From NCBI GenBank assembly GCA_002426195.1, contig DIOT01000056.1, forward strand, positions 158,622 through 222,621: a stretch of 64,000 bases of DNA, read 5' to 3'. Each line of letters opens with the position of its first letter. The stretch's first letter is position 1. Shown here one piece after another: positions 45,544-55,204 of the stretch. The translations under genes were made by a program, and so were the position numbers. Source of the stretch: Bacteroidales bacterium UBA5507 (lineage in GTDB: Bacteria > Bacteroidota > Bacteroidia > Bacteroidales > Lentimicrobiaceae). The notes below the pieces were generated by a model. That model searched no databases and had not been told where the DNA came from. It worked only from the letters and a program-made list of their open reading frames with translations.

Positions 45544-48500
45544 ATGAAGAAAGAGATTTTGATTCAAACAAAGCGGATTCAAATTACTATAATTATTCTC
45601 TCTGTTGTTTGGCTATTGCCTCTCATTGGTAGAACACAGGAAATTGTAACGAGAGATAATCACGAATTCATAAAAATTGATGTTTCGGAGCAGAGCCCAT
45701 TTAGCATCAGACTTCTTCTGCAGGAACTTGATAGTTTAAGTAATGCAAAGGTTGCAATTTCCCATGAAGTAAGCACAATATATATCTATCCTTATGACGT
45801 GAGTGTTGGAAAACTCATCGAAGAAGTGAGTGAAATTATCCAGGCTGTTTCTTCTAAAGATTTGATGCTATCAGCAGATGAAAAGGATATAATAACATCA
45901 AAATTGGTTGCTAATCATGGTGATTGGTTAGTTGACTATTCTGCAACTGGTTTAAGATCTACTGAAAATGATTCATGTCATACAGCATTACCATTTTGTA
46001 CAGGGACAATCTATACATTTCCTGGTGGTGTAAATACAGGTAGTGCTCAGTCGGGACCGAATTATAGTTGTTTAAGTACTCAACCAAACCCTGCATGGTA
46101 CTATATGAAAATTGATCAGCCGGGAAATATTACAATCAGAATGAGCAGTGATCCATCCAGAGATATTGATTTTTGCCTCTGGGGACCTTTCCCTGATCCT
46201 TATTTACCATGTCCTATGAATAATTCTCAAGGAGGATTAACCAGTCAAAAAGTTGTCTCATGTAGTTATTCACCTGATGATGTTGAAAATGCTGTAATAA
46301 ATGGTGCTCAGACTGGTCAGTATTACATTCTAATGATCACCAATTACTCTAATTCTCCGTGTGAAATTACATTCCAAAAAACATCAGGATCTGCAACTAC
46401 TGACTGCACCATTCTTCCTCCACCCGCTTCGAGTAATTCACCGGTATGCATAAACAATCATATTCAACTAACAGCTGCAACAGCAGGAGGGGCAACCTAT
46501 AATTGGACAGGCCCTAATAATTTTTCAAGTAATTTGCAGAATCCGGTAATTCCTGATGCACAATATGCAAACTCAGGGACATATTCATTGACTATTACAG
46601 TTAATGGTAATACAAGCGAACCAACAACCACGGATGTATTAGTAATTGATCCTCCAACAGCCCAGCTAACAGCTGGAAGTAATACAACCTTCTGTTATGG
46701 CGATTCTGTTAAACTTGTTGTGACTGCTACTGGTATAGGACCATTTACAGCTCAAATTAGTGGTGGCGGAGGTATTCCTGCCTCAATAAGTTTTACTGAA
46801 TCACCTGGAATTATCTGGTTATCTTCTGGTGCAAGCACAACCTATACTCTTACTGGTATTAGCAATGCAGGGTGTTCAGGTACTGCATCAGGTTCAGTCG
46901 CTGTTATAGTACGTCCTGTACCTACAGCTAATTTTACTTCATCCAATCTGTGTTCAGGCATAAATACTTCATTTCTTGACGAAAGTACAATTGCAAGCGG
47001 TACTATCAGTGAATGGAACTGGGATTTTGGAGATGGGACTCCAAATTCCAACCTTCAAGATCCGACACACATCTATACTAATCCAGGTAATTTCAATGTG
47101 ACACTTGATGTAACCTCTAATTTTGGTTGTAGTTCATCATTAACTTTACCACATGTTATTAAGTCTACACCTAATGTAAACGCCGGGGCTGACAAGACTA
47201 TTAACTACGGAACGATAACTTCATTATCAGGCACAGCTTCAGGGGGGTCAGGGTCCCATACTTACCAATGGCAACCTGCTGATAAGGTTGTTAATTCAAC
47301 ATCTCTTAATTCAAATACTCAAATTATTTATGAGGCAACCCAGTTTACTTTAACAGCTACGGATGCAAATGGATGTCAGAAAAGCGACGAAATGCAGCTT
47401 TCAATAATAGGGGGACCACTAACATGTAATATTGAAGTTACTTACCCTGAGGTTTGTAAAGGAAGCTCATCAACACTTAAAGCTAACTCTTCAGGAGGTG
47501 CCGGCCCGGATTTTTACGAATATGATTGGGTGTCAGAGCCTGCGGGTTTTACTTCAAATCTGCAAGAGATTACAGTAACACCAATGCAAACAACAAAATA
47601 TAAAGTACATATTTTTGATGGGTATACTGATGTTTATAGTGATTTTACAATAGTTGTAAATGAGAACCCGGTAGTTACAGCTGCAAATGACTTGTCAATT
47701 CCTCATGGAACTAGTACGATCTTATCATGTAATGTTAGTGGTGATCATGGTCCGTATCAATATCAATGGAGTCCAGTTAATTTTGTTGAAACTCCGAATT
47801 CTCAATCACCTCAAACTACTAATCTCTATGAATCAAGAGTTTTTAGTGTTGAAGTGACCGATACAAAAGGATGTATACATAGTGATGTAATGTCAGTTAC
47901 TATTACAGGCGATGCTCTTTCGGTTGCAGTACAGGCCGAATCACCAATCTGCAGGAACACACCAACAACACTAATATCTATGGTTGGAGGTGGAAATTCA
48001 GGCAATGAAACTCCAACTTATATTTGGACTGACCAGGACGGTACTTTTGTTTCAGATGAAGCTCAGCCTATTGTATCACCCGATTACACCACTACGTATA
48101 CAGTTAAAGTAAACGATGGTTATAACAATGCTGAAGGGTCTTTCAAGGTTGTTGTAAATCAACTCCCGGTAATTGATCTGATTCCCAATGATCCAAAAAT
48201 AGTTGTAATAAATGATTCAGAGCCTTTTAGTATTGGAGCATGTGTGTTTGATTCTATACTAATTTCTGCAGGCAATCCCGGTTCAAGTTACCAATGGAGT
48301 AATGGTTCTGTTGATGAGATTATAACAGTTTCAACATCAGGAATCATTTATGATGAGCAATCTTTTGATGTGAAAGTGACTGATCCATTAACCACTTGTA
48401 GTAATACTGCTCATTTGAGTGTGATTTTTACATTTAGTAACTGTAGCTATGGATTTGAAGAAAATGACCTAAACAGTGGAGTCAATGTATATCCCAATCC

Positions 48501-48726
48501 AAATACTGATGGAGTGTTTAAACTCACATCTTCAGTAATGAAAAACGATGTGATTGCAGAAGTTTTTAATTCCCAAGGGAAAAATGTATTTACAAAACTA
48601 TTCGATGGCACATCCTCAGGCGAATTAGATGAAGTTATTGATCTCAGTAGTCAGCCTTCAGGAATCTATATTATGAGATTATATAACCAAAATAGAGCTG
48701 TTATAAAGAAACTTATTATAAAGTAG
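45544..48726 (+). CDS. Large secreted protein with Ig/PKD repeats and type A T9SS sorting domain
   Basis: The 1060-residue protein has an N-terminal signal/anchor (about 11-32). A roughly 80-residue segment of unknown fold follows (EFIKIDVSEQSPFSIRLLL). Next is a Cys-containing pre-peptidase-like beta domain (about 140-285, PAWYYMKIDQPGNITI). Ig-like and PKD domains follow (NWDFGDGTPNS near 495), then a tandem A-B-A-B repeat (540-875). The end is a type A sorting domain (VYPNPNTDG ... GIYIMRL ... KKLIIK). No enzyme motif is seen. It is probably a surface adhesin or scaffold. The next gene, 34 bases on, is another T9SS cargo. Confidence 0.85.
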   Translation: MKKEILIQTKRIQITIIILSVVWLLPLIGRTQEIVTRDNHEFIKIDVSEQSPFSIRLLLQELDSLSNAKVAISHEVSTIYIYPYDVSVGKLIEEVSEIIQAVSSKDLMLSADEKDIITSKLVANHGDWLVDYSATGLRSTENDSCHTALPFCTGTIYTFPGGVNTGSAQSGPNYSCLSTQPNPAWYYMKIDQPGNITIRMSSDPSRDIDFCLWGPFPDPYLPCPMNNSQGGLTSQKVVSCSYSPDDVENAVINGAQTGQYYILMITNYSNSPCEITFQKTSGSATTDCTILPPPASSNSPVCINNHIQLTAATAGGATYNWTGPNNFSSNLQNPVIPDAQYANSGTYSLTITVNGNTSEPTTTDVLVIDPPTAQLTAGSNTTFCYGDSVKLVVTATGIGPFTAQISGGGGIPASISFTESPGIIWLSSGASTTYTLTGISNAGCSGTASGSVAVIVRPVPTANFTSSNLCSGINTSFLDESTIASGTISEWNWDFGDGTPNSNLQDPTHIYTNPGNFNVTLDVTSNFGCSSSLTLPHVIKSTPNVNAGADKTINYGTITSLSGTASGGSGSHTYQWQPADKVVNSTSLNSNTQIIYEATQFTLTATDANGCQKSDEMQLSIIGGPLTCNIEVTYPEVCKGSSSTLKANSSGGAGPDFYEYDWVSEPAGFTSNLQEITVTPMQTTKYKVHIFDGYTDVYSDFTIVVNENPVVTAANDLSIPHGTSTILSCNVSGDHGPYQYQWSPVNFVETPNSQSPQTTNLYESRVFSVEVTDTKGCIHSDVMSVTITGDALSVAVQAESPICRNTPTTLISMVGGGNSGNETPTYIWTDQDGTFVSDEAQPIVSPDYTTTYTVKVNDGYNNAEGSFKVVVNQLPVIDLIPNDPKIVVINDSEPFSIGACVFDSILISAGNPGSSYQWSNGSVDEIITVSTSGIIYDEQSFDVKVTDPLTTCSNTAHLSVIFTFSNCSYGFEENDLNSGVNVYPNPNTDGVFKLTSSVMKNDVIAEVFNSQGKNVFTKLFDGTSSGELDEVIDLSSQPSGIYIMRLYNQNRAVIKKLIIK
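47165..48170 (+). repeat. Tandem duplication of a two-domain (A-B) unit in the cargo protein
   Basis: Unit 1 spans about 47165-47664 and unit 2 about 47665-48170. Domain A in each has Y/H-GT near its start, then Y-QWxP, and ends D-x-x-GC-x-x-SD-x-M-x-x-x-IxG. Domain B in each has P-x-x-C, T-L, W, and ends T-T-x-Y-x-V-x-x-x-DGY-x-x-x-x-x-F-x-V-VN. Edges are approximate and were set by eye from the protein. Confidence 0.7.
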
Positions 48727-48760
48727 TAACTGAAAATACAGAATAAAACCAAGCGACTTA

Positions 48761-50683
48761 ATGAAACAATTATTACTCTTTTTTTTCGTCTTTACGCTAG
48801 TTAATACTAATATAAACGCCCAAAACAGGTGTTCCTATCAAAAACCAAGACACGCGGAAAATTGGTTATTTAGTTCAAATGTTTGGTTGACAATTAATGG
48901 GAGTGCAAGCATTCGATCCATGCCCGAAAACCTCAAAACCGCAAATGGAAGTGGTGTGTACTCAGATGAAAATGGAGAACTTGTAGTATATTCCGATGGG
49001 TCAAAAATCTGGAACAAGGACCATGAAATTATATATCAGGGATTACTTGGAGATTTAGGATCAATGCAACCTGCTCTCTTCATTCCCAATCCTGATAATA
49101 ATTCAATATTGTACTTATTCACTTCTGATATTTTAATGGGGCAATCAACCGTAGGAACCTACTATTATACGATAGATGTTACAGCTAATTCTGGCGAAGG
49201 TAAAGTAATGAGTATGGATAATTCCTTGCTAGCAGATGCAGTTCCCGTGCTCGCTGCTACCAGGCATAGCTCAGAAAATGCATATTGGGTTGTTACTCAT
49301 CAACTTGGTAATAATAATTTTTATGCTTATAAAGTTAATAATCTTGGAATTAGTAATTCGCCAGTAATTAGTTCAACAGGTTCTTCAATTAGTCCCGATG
49401 GAAACACTAATGAAGCGATTAGCTATCTCAAGTTTTCACCCAAAGGAGACAAATTGGCCTTTGTTTCATTTGGCAAAGGGTTATTTGAGATTTTCAATTT
49501 CGATAGTGAAACAGGAAAAATAAGTATTGTAAAGCAAATAACACCTTCTTTTGTGACAGATATACGCAGGCCCTATACGATAGAATTTTCGCCGGATGGA
49601 AGCAAGATTTATCTCACGATTATTAATGGCAGCACTCAAAGCCCACGCGATAATGTCCTTTTACAATACGATCTGAATAATGATTATTCTGTAGTTCAGT
49701 TAAACGAAACTTCGAGTAAGGATATCATGGCAGTCCAATTAGCTCCCGATGGCAAAATCTATGCAACCCGTAGAGACAATACTTACATGGATATTATTGA
49801 AAATCCTGATAGAACTGGGGTTGATTGTAATTTTAAAGAAATGGGATTATTTCTTGATGGTGTTAAAGGTTTTACTGGTCTGCCTAACTTTGTCTCTAGT
49901 TTTCTGGATATCAAACCGATTGATTTTGATACTAAATGTCATGGTGATACAACAGAATTTAAAGTGTTGAACAATAGTAATACTGAAAGCATATTGTGGG
50001 ACTTTGGTGATGAAGGTTCGGAGAATAATACTCTCACAACCACAAATGGAATGGCATCTCATGTTTTTAGTGAACCTGGTGATTATGTTGTAACTTACAC
50101 AGAAAACAATGGGACGAAGAGCTGGACGCATCAGATACCTGTTACTATCTATCCGTTACCTGAGAATAATCTCAGACAAGCATTTCCAAATGATACCGCT
50201 TTTATAATGAAGGATGGCTCAAGTAGTATCCAATTATGGGCACAGGAAGGAATGTACTCCTATGAATGGACTCCTGGTGGTACTACAGATATTTCTTATA
50301 CTGTAACTGCTCCGGGAGAATGCTCTGTAACTGTTGAGGATATGAACTGCTGCAGACTTAAAAGTACGCTTTTTGTTGAAGAATTTGATCCCAAAATTCC
50401 CAATGCTATTAAGCGTAGTAGTACATTATCAAATGATATCAATAGGGTTTTTAAGCCACTGGCACCACCGGATGGGGTTGCAGATTACAGTATGAAGATT
50501 TTTAATAAGTGGGGACAGATGTTATTTGAATCCAATGACCTTTCAATTGGATGGGATGGAAAGGTAAATTCAACAAATGCACCTGAAGGTATTTATCTTT
50601 GGTATATTACATTGAATGTAGCCAGGAACCAGATGAATAAAGGGATGTTTAAACTTTCTGGCACTGTAATGCTTCTTGATTAA
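48761..50683 (+). CDS. Secreted beta-propeller/PKD protein with type B (gliding motility-associated) sorting domain
   Basis: The 640-residue protein has a signal peptide (1-20, ending NINA-Q). A WD40/Lactonase-like propeller region (about 30-385) has repeats such as LKFSPKGDKLAFVS and IEFSPDGSKIYLTI. A PKD domain (about 400-470, ILWDFGDEGS) and a C-terminal CHU_C/type B T9SS domain follow (MKIFNKWGQMLFES ... GWDGK ... APEGIYLWYI). Type B cargo is usually released or bound by a PorP-like partner; none is in this window. A strong terminator follows. Confidence 0.88.
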   Translation: MKQLLLFFFVFTLVNTNINAQNRCSYQKPRHAENWLFSSNVWLTINGSASIRSMPENLKTANGSGVYSDENGELVVYSDGSKIWNKDHEIIYQGLLGDLGSMQPALFIPNPDNNSILYLFTSDILMGQSTVGTYYYTIDVTANSGEGKVMSMDNSLLADAVPVLAATRHSSENAYWVVTHQLGNNNFYAYKVNNLGISNSPVISSTGSSISPDGNTNEAISYLKFSPKGDKLAFVSFGKGLFEIFNFDSETGKISIVKQITPSFVTDIRRPYTIEFSPDGSKIYLTIINGSTQSPRDNVLLQYDLNNDYSVVQLNETSSKDIMAVQLAPDGKIYATRRDNTYMDIIENPDRTGVDCNFKEMGLFLDGVKGFTGLPNFVSSFLDIKPIDFDTKCHGDTTEFKVLNNSNTESILWDFGDEGSENNTLTTTNGMASHVFSEPGDYVVTYTENNGTKSWTHQIPVTIYPLPENNLRQAFPNDTAFIMKDGSSSIQLWAQEGMYSYEWTPGGTTDISYTVTAPGECSVTVEDMNCCRLKSTLFVEEFDPKIPNAIKRSSTLSNDINRVFKPLAPPDGVADYSMKIFNKWGQMLFESNDLSIGWDGKVNSTNAPEGIYLWYITLNVARNQMNKGMFKLSGTVMLLD

Positions 50684-50709
50684 TCATTATGACATTATAT
50701 TTTATTACC

Positions 50710-50743
50710 ACAAAGCCGGGTTCACCGGCTTTGTTTATTTTTG
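50710..50743 (+). terminator. Intrinsic terminator after the T9SS cargo pair
   Basis: A 10-bp stem ACAAAGCCGG/CCGGCTTTGT with a 5-base loop is followed by TTATTTTTG. It begins 27 bases after the stop and ends 4 bases before the next ATG. Confidence 0.82.
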
Positions 50744-50747
50744 TTGA

Positions 50748-51431
50748 ATGAGCCATAAAAATAAGTTATCAGGATACTTTAGCAGCTTTTTTCAGGAAGT
50801 AATTCTTGATGTTTATCAAAGCCAAATAAATCCTGACCTTGAGGTTGCGATTATTAACGGCAGATATCAACTTAATACTGGAAAGGTTAACTATTCATTT
50901 GGTCCTTTGCACGATGCTTTCAGAAAATATTTCAGTAAAGATGTCCCAAAACTTTATGATGATTCTAAAGTGTTGATTCTGGGTTTTGGCGCAGGAAGTG
51001 TTGCATATATACTGAGAAACGAATTAGGCTTTAACTCACACATAACTGGGATTGAAGTTGATGAGACAGTAATCGAAATTGCCAGAAAGCATTTCTATCT
51101 TGATAAACTTAAAAACATTGAAACCCATGTATCAGATGCTTATGATTACGTTGAAAGTTGTTCAGGAAAGTTCGATCTAATAGTTATTGATATTTATATT
51201 GATGATAAAGTACCAGTTAAGTTTGAATCACGTGTATTTATAGAAAGAATATACCATTGCTTGAAAGATAGTGGAAAAGTTGTTTTCAATAGGCTTAGGC
51301 CTGCAAATTGTGGCGACCAGTCTATCAAAGTCCTCACTGGGAAATTCGATTCAATATTCCCGAAAGTGAAAACTGTTGTAATACCTATAAATAAGGCGAG
51401 TCCGAATTATTTTATTGTAGGCGAAAGATAG
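50748..51431 (+). CDS. Spermidine synthase-like SAM-dependent methyltransferase fold protein
   Basis: The 227-residue Rossmann-fold protein has LILGFGAGSVAYIL (motif I), GIEVDETVIEIAR (acidic end of beta 2) and FDLIVIDIYIDD. This is the polyamine synthase-like family. It lacks the N-terminal strand domain of true spermidine synthases, so the substrate is uncertain. Its ATG is just past a terminator, so it needs its own start signal or readthrough. Confidence 0.75.
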   Translation: MSHKNKLSGYFSSFFQEVILDVYQSQINPDLEVAIINGRYQLNTGKVNYSFGPLHDAFRKYFSKDVPKLYDDSKVLILGFGAGSVAYILRNELGFNSHITGIEVDETVIEIARKHFYLDKLKNIETHVSDAYDYVESCSGKFDLIVIDIYIDDKVPVKFESRVFIERIYHCLKDSGKVVFNRLRPANCGDQSIKVLTGKFDSIFPKVKTVVIPINKASPNYFIVGER

Positions 51432-51524
51432 ATGATTCAAGTCAGAACAAGCCTAATGAAGTAGTAATTTATTAGAATCAGTTGGCTATTTGAAACTATT
51501 TGGTATCTAAACTTCTATATTAAC

Positions 51525-51556
51525 GTTGGTCGTTATCTCAGTGGGCTATATCTTTG
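51525..51556 (+). promoter_or_regulatory. Promoter of tex
   Basis: GTTG at 51525-51528, a 20-base spacer, then TATCTTTG at 51549-51556. The -7 ends 24 bases before the ATG. Confidence 0.55.
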
Positions 51557-51580
51557 TAGTTTATTAATTACGGTAAATAC

Positions 51581-53752
51581 ATGGAAAGAAGTAAAGAATG
51601 GTATGCTGCAGGAATTAGCAAAAAGCTGCATCTGCAATTAGGGCAAGTGTTTAATACCATAACACTTATGGATGGCGGTGCTACCATACCTTTTCTTGCC
51701 AGATATAGGAAAGAGATGACAGGTGGTTTGGATGAAGTTGTCCTGGCATCGGTAAGAGATGAGTATGAAGATCTTAAAGAACTTGAAAAAAGAAGAGACT
51801 TCATTATTTCGTCAATGACCGAACTCAATGTTCTTACCACTGACCTTGAGAATCAAATCATGGCAGCCAACACAATGACCGAACTTGAAGATATCTATCT
51901 GCCTTATAAACCGAAGAGAAGGACCCGTGCTACAGTCGCAAGAGAAAAAGGACTTGAGCCACTGGCAAAATGGATTATGATGCAAACCTCCGGAAGTCCT
52001 GAAATGAAAGCTGATGAGTTCATAGATGCCGAAAAATCAGTACCTGATGCTGAAGAAGCATTATCCGGGGCCAGAGATATTATTGCTGAGTGGGTAAGTG
52101 AAAGTAAGATAGCTCGTGAAAGAATGAGGTCAATATTTACCAGAGAGGCTTCGATTAGTTCCAAACCGGTTAAAGGTAAAGAGCTGGAGGGTATCAACTA
52201 CCAGAATTATTACGATATTACTGAAAATCTAATAAAAGCCCCTTCGCATCGTATACTTGCGATGTTCAGAGGTGAAGAAGAAGGTTTCCTTAAGTTATCC
52301 ATTGATCCCTCTGAGAGAGCACCTATCGATACGCTTAATCGGATTTTCATTAAGAATAATACTGAATCTGCCCATCAAATTGAACTTGCCATCAACGATT
52401 CATATAAGCGATTACTTAAGCCTTCAATTGAGAATGAAATGCGGGCTATAGTTAAAGAAAAGGCTGATCATGAGGCAATTAGAGTATTCACTGTTAATCT
52501 TCGACAGTTGTTACTTGCTCCGCCATTAGGCCAAAAAACAGTGTTGGCAATCGATCCTGGATTCAGAACAGGTTGTAAGATAGTCATTCTCGACCGCCAG
52601 GGTAATTTGTTGCACAATGAGACAATTTATCCCCATCCACCTCAGAATGAAGTGGGACCGGCCGTTTCGAAATTGAAAACCCTGGTTTCTGCCTATGGTG
52701 TTGAGGCAATCGCTATTGGAAATGGAACTGCAGGTCGAGAGACTGAAAATTTTGTAAGAAGGATTCCTTTTGACCATCAGGTTATTAGCATAATGGTGAA
52801 TGAAAGTGGTGCATCAGTATATTCAGCTTCATCGGTTGCAAGAGAAGAATTCCCTGATTACGACGTGACAGTGAGGGGTGCGGTATCAATCGGTAGACGA
52901 TTAATAGATCCACTGGCTGAACTCGTTAAGATTGATCCTAAGTCTATAGGAGTAGGGCAATATCAGCATGATGTGGACCAAAGTGCCCTTAGCCGAAGTC
53001 TCGAAGATACTGTTGTGAATTGTGTTAATCAGGTAGGTGTTGAGCTGAATACGGCTAGTAAACAACTCTTGAGCTATGTGTCAGGGGTTGGCCCTTCATT
53101 AGCGTCAAAAATAATTGAATACAGAAAGAAAAACGGTGCTTTTAAATCACGGCATGAGCTACTGAAAGTAAGTAGATTTGGAGATAAAGCTTATGAACAG
53201 GCTGCAGGATTTCTAAGGATCAGAGATGGTGAGAATCCACTTGATAGTAGTGCTGTCCATCCTGAAAGTTATAGTATTGTGGGCAAAATGGCAGAGTTTT
53301 TAAATTGTAGTGTAAAGGAGCTTATTGGAAAGAAAGAACTAATTCAAAGGATTGAGCCTCATAAATTTGTCAATGAAAAAGCAGGGCTACCAACAATAAT
53401 AGACATAATTGGGGAGTTATCCAAACCTGGAAGGGACCCAAGAGATAAGTTTGATCTTTTCGAATTCGATAAAAATATTAATAGTATTGAAGATTTAAAA
53501 CCTGGCATGATTTTAAATGGTATAGTTACCAATATTACTGCATTTGGTGCATTTGTTGATATAGGGGTTCATCAGGACGGATTGGTACACTTGAGTCAAA
53601 TGGCTGACCGCTATATAAAAGATCCCAATGAGGTAGTGAAGTTAACCCAAAAGGTAAAAGTGAAAGTAATGGATATCGATGTTGCACGAAAGCGGATTTC
53701 ATTATCAATGAAAGAAGCCAAACTTGCTGATAAGTTAAAGTCTGATGAATAG
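51581..53752 (+). CDS. tex: Tex-family RNA-binding transcription accessory protein
   Basis: The 723-residue protein has the full Tex order: N-terminal helical domain (PFLARYRKEMTGGLDE), YqgF-like RNase H fold domain (LAIDPGFRTGCKIVILD near 325), helix-hairpin-helix domain (VGPSLASKIIEYRKKNGAF near 505), and S1 RNA-binding domain (GMILNGIVTNITAFGAFVDIG near 645). It is a cytoplasmic factor tied to transcription and RNA binding. It has its own promoter candidate and overlaps the next gene by up to 8 bases. Confidence 0.96.
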   Translation: MERSKEWYAAGISKKLHLQLGQVFNTITLMDGGATIPFLARYRKEMTGGLDEVVLASVRDEYEDLKELEKRRDFIISSMTELNVLTTDLENQIMAANTMTELEDIYLPYKPKRRTRATVAREKGLEPLAKWIMMQTSGSPEMKADEFIDAEKSVPDAEEALSGARDIIAEWVSESKIARERMRSIFTREASISSKPVKGKELEGINYQNYYDITENLIKAPSHRILAMFRGEEEGFLKLSIDPSERAPIDTLNRIFIKNNTESAHQIELAINDSYKRLLKPSIENEMRAIVKEKADHEAIRVFTVNLRQLLLAPPLGQKTVLAIDPGFRTGCKIVILDRQGNLLHNETIYPHPPQNEVGPAVSKLKTLVSAYGVEAIAIGNGTAGRETENFVRRIPFDHQVISIMVNESGASVYSASSVAREEFPDYDVTVRGAVSIGRRLIDPLAELVKIDPKSIGVGQYQHDVDQSALSRSLEDTVVNCVNQVGVELNTASKQLLSYVSGVGPSLASKIIEYRKKNGAFKSRHELLKVSRFGDKAYEQAAGFLRIRDGENPLDSSAVHPESYSIVGKMAEFLNCSVKELIGKKELIQRIEPHKFVNEKAGLPTIIDIIGELSKPGRDPRDKFDLFEFDKNINSIEDLKPGMILNGIVTNITAFGAFVDIGVHQDGLVHLSQMADRYIKDPNEVVKLTQKVKVKVMDIDVARKRISLSMKEAKLADKLKSDE

Positions 53753-54437
53753 TATGAAAAATATATCTACCCTCGTGTGTGTCTTCGCAATAATGCTGTT
53801 TCTTACTGCGAATAAATTGTATTCACAAAGAATTATGGGAGCACTGATAGGTGGGGTAAATGCTTCACAGGTTGATGGTGACGAAGTCTTTGGATACCAT
53901 AAATTCGGTTTAAATGTTGGAGCGGCTGCAATTGTTCCTATAACAGGTAATTGGTCTGTGAGTATCGAAAATGTTTATAGTGAGAAAGGCTCGAGGCAGA
54001 AAGCTCGCTTTATAGATTCACTCGATGGATCGTATGATCTTAAACTTAATTACCTGGATGTCCCCTTCCTTATACAATATACTGATAAAAATATTGCTAC
54101 GTTTGGACTTGGAGCATCATGGGGTGGGCTTGTGAAGGTCTGGGAACAGCGCAATGGAATTACTCAAACAGGCACTACTCTGAATAGTGAGATTTATAGA
54201 TCGAGTGACATCAATTTTTTAATGGATGTGAAGTTCAGAATGGTTAAACGATTGTATTTCAATTTCAGATACGCCTATTCATTAAGACCTATTGCATCCC
54301 GGGAAGTAATTGATTCAAAAACCGGTTACCCCAATATTCGCGATCAGTATAATGGAATGTTTACTTTTAGATTATACTATATATTCAATGAAAAATTGAG
54401 TGAAAGAGTGACAAGAGGGCAACCTGCTACAAAATAA
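53745..54437 (+). CDS. Outer-membrane beta-barrel (PorT-like) protein
   Basis: The 230-residue protein has a signal peptide (about 1-27, ending KLYSQ) and a porin_10/OMP_b-brl_2 type barrel, with GLNVGAAAIVPITGNWSVSIE, LNYLDVPFLIQYT and a terminal FTFRLYYIF strand. The ATG at 53745 overlaps tex; an ATG at 53754 would not. PorT itself is a T9SS component, but the sequence gives only a family-level match, so I assign no symbol. Confidence 0.78.
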   Translation: MNSMKNISTLVCVFAIMLFLTANKLYSQRIMGALIGGVNASQVDGDEVFGYHKFGLNVGAAAIVPITGNWSVSIENVYSEKGSRQKARFIDSLDGSYDLKLNYLDVPFLIQYTDKNIATFGLGASWGGLVKVWEQRNGITQTGTTLNSEIYRSSDINFLMDVKFRMVKRLYFNFRYAYSLRPIASREVIDSKTGYPNIRDQYNGMFTFRLYYIFNEKLSERVTRGQPATK

Positions 54438-54457
54438 ATGGGCAAAGATATGCTCCC

Positions 54458-55201
54458 TTAGTGTAAATGCAGGTAATAGGGATTCGTTAATCTAAGGTAG
54501 TCATTAGTGTAAAAGCCGTTCTCATCTCTAATTGTTAACTCTGACATCTCAATATTACCTGGACTTTCAATAGAGTATTCAAGAAGCACTCTATTAGGTC
54601 TTTTTCCTTTACGCGGAATAACGAAAGTTTTACGTGTTGCTGCAAGACCTTCCTGAATGCAAACTAAATCTAATTGCTCATAGTCCGGAACCGGAAATAC
54701 AATATTCAGGTGTCCATTCTTTTTGAGAAGCAATTTAGCATAATGAATCAATTCATAAATGGGTAGAACTGAATTATGCCTGGCTGTATTTCTGCTTGTT
54801 ATTGATGATTTGAGTGAATTTGTAAAATAGGGTGGGTTGGAGATTATCATATCGAAGCCACAAGCCGAGTCGTTTACTTTATCTTCTGACATTTGATTAT
54901 AATACTCAGAAGCAAAAGCCCGAAAATCATTGTTTATGCAAGTTAACCGATTACTCCAACTACTATTTACAAAATTCTGCATTGCCTGGCAAAAAGCCTT
55001 AAAATCAATCTCTATTGCAGTTATCGTAGCATTAGTGTTTTGTGCGGCAATTAAAGCCAACAGGCCACAACCAGTACCAACATCCAGAATATTAGCCGTG
55101 GAGGTATAGTTAATCCATGCCCCGAGCAAAACTGAGTCGGTTCCGACCTTCATGGCGCAATCAGAATCTTCTACAGTGAATTTTTTAAATTTAAAAGCCA
55201 T
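54458..55201 (-). CDS. tRNA1(Val) (adenine37-N6)-methyltransferase-like protein
   Basis: The 247-residue N6-adenine methyltransferase has KVGTDSVLLGAW, motif I ILDVGTGCGLLAL, and the catalytic NPPY in MIISNPPYFTN. This matches TrmN6/YfiC, which methylates A37 of tRNA1(Val). It is the third gene after rpsP and rimM, a translation-themed run, and starts 3 bases after rimM. Confidence 0.85.
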   Translation of the reverse strand: MAFKFKKFTVEDSDCAMKVGTDSVLLGAWINYTSTANILDVGTGCGLLALIAAQNTNATITAIEIDFKAFCQAMQNFVNSSWSNRLTCINNDFRAFASEYYNQMSEDKVNDSACGFDMIISNPPYFTNSLKSSITSRNTARHNSVLPIYELIHYAKLLLKKNGHLNIVFPVPDYEQLDLVCIQEGLAATRKTFVIPRKGKRPNRVLLEYSIESPGNIEMSELTIRDENGFYTNDYLRLTNPYYLHLH

Positions 55202-55204
55202 GAA

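Noticed and set aside
50748..51431. Assignment as spermidine synthase (speE)
   Set aside because: Only the Rossmann fold part is seen; the N-terminal domain and polyamine context are missing.
53745..54437. Assignment as the T9SS component PorT
   Set aside because: The barrel pattern is shared by a very broad family and no PorT-specific feature is visible.
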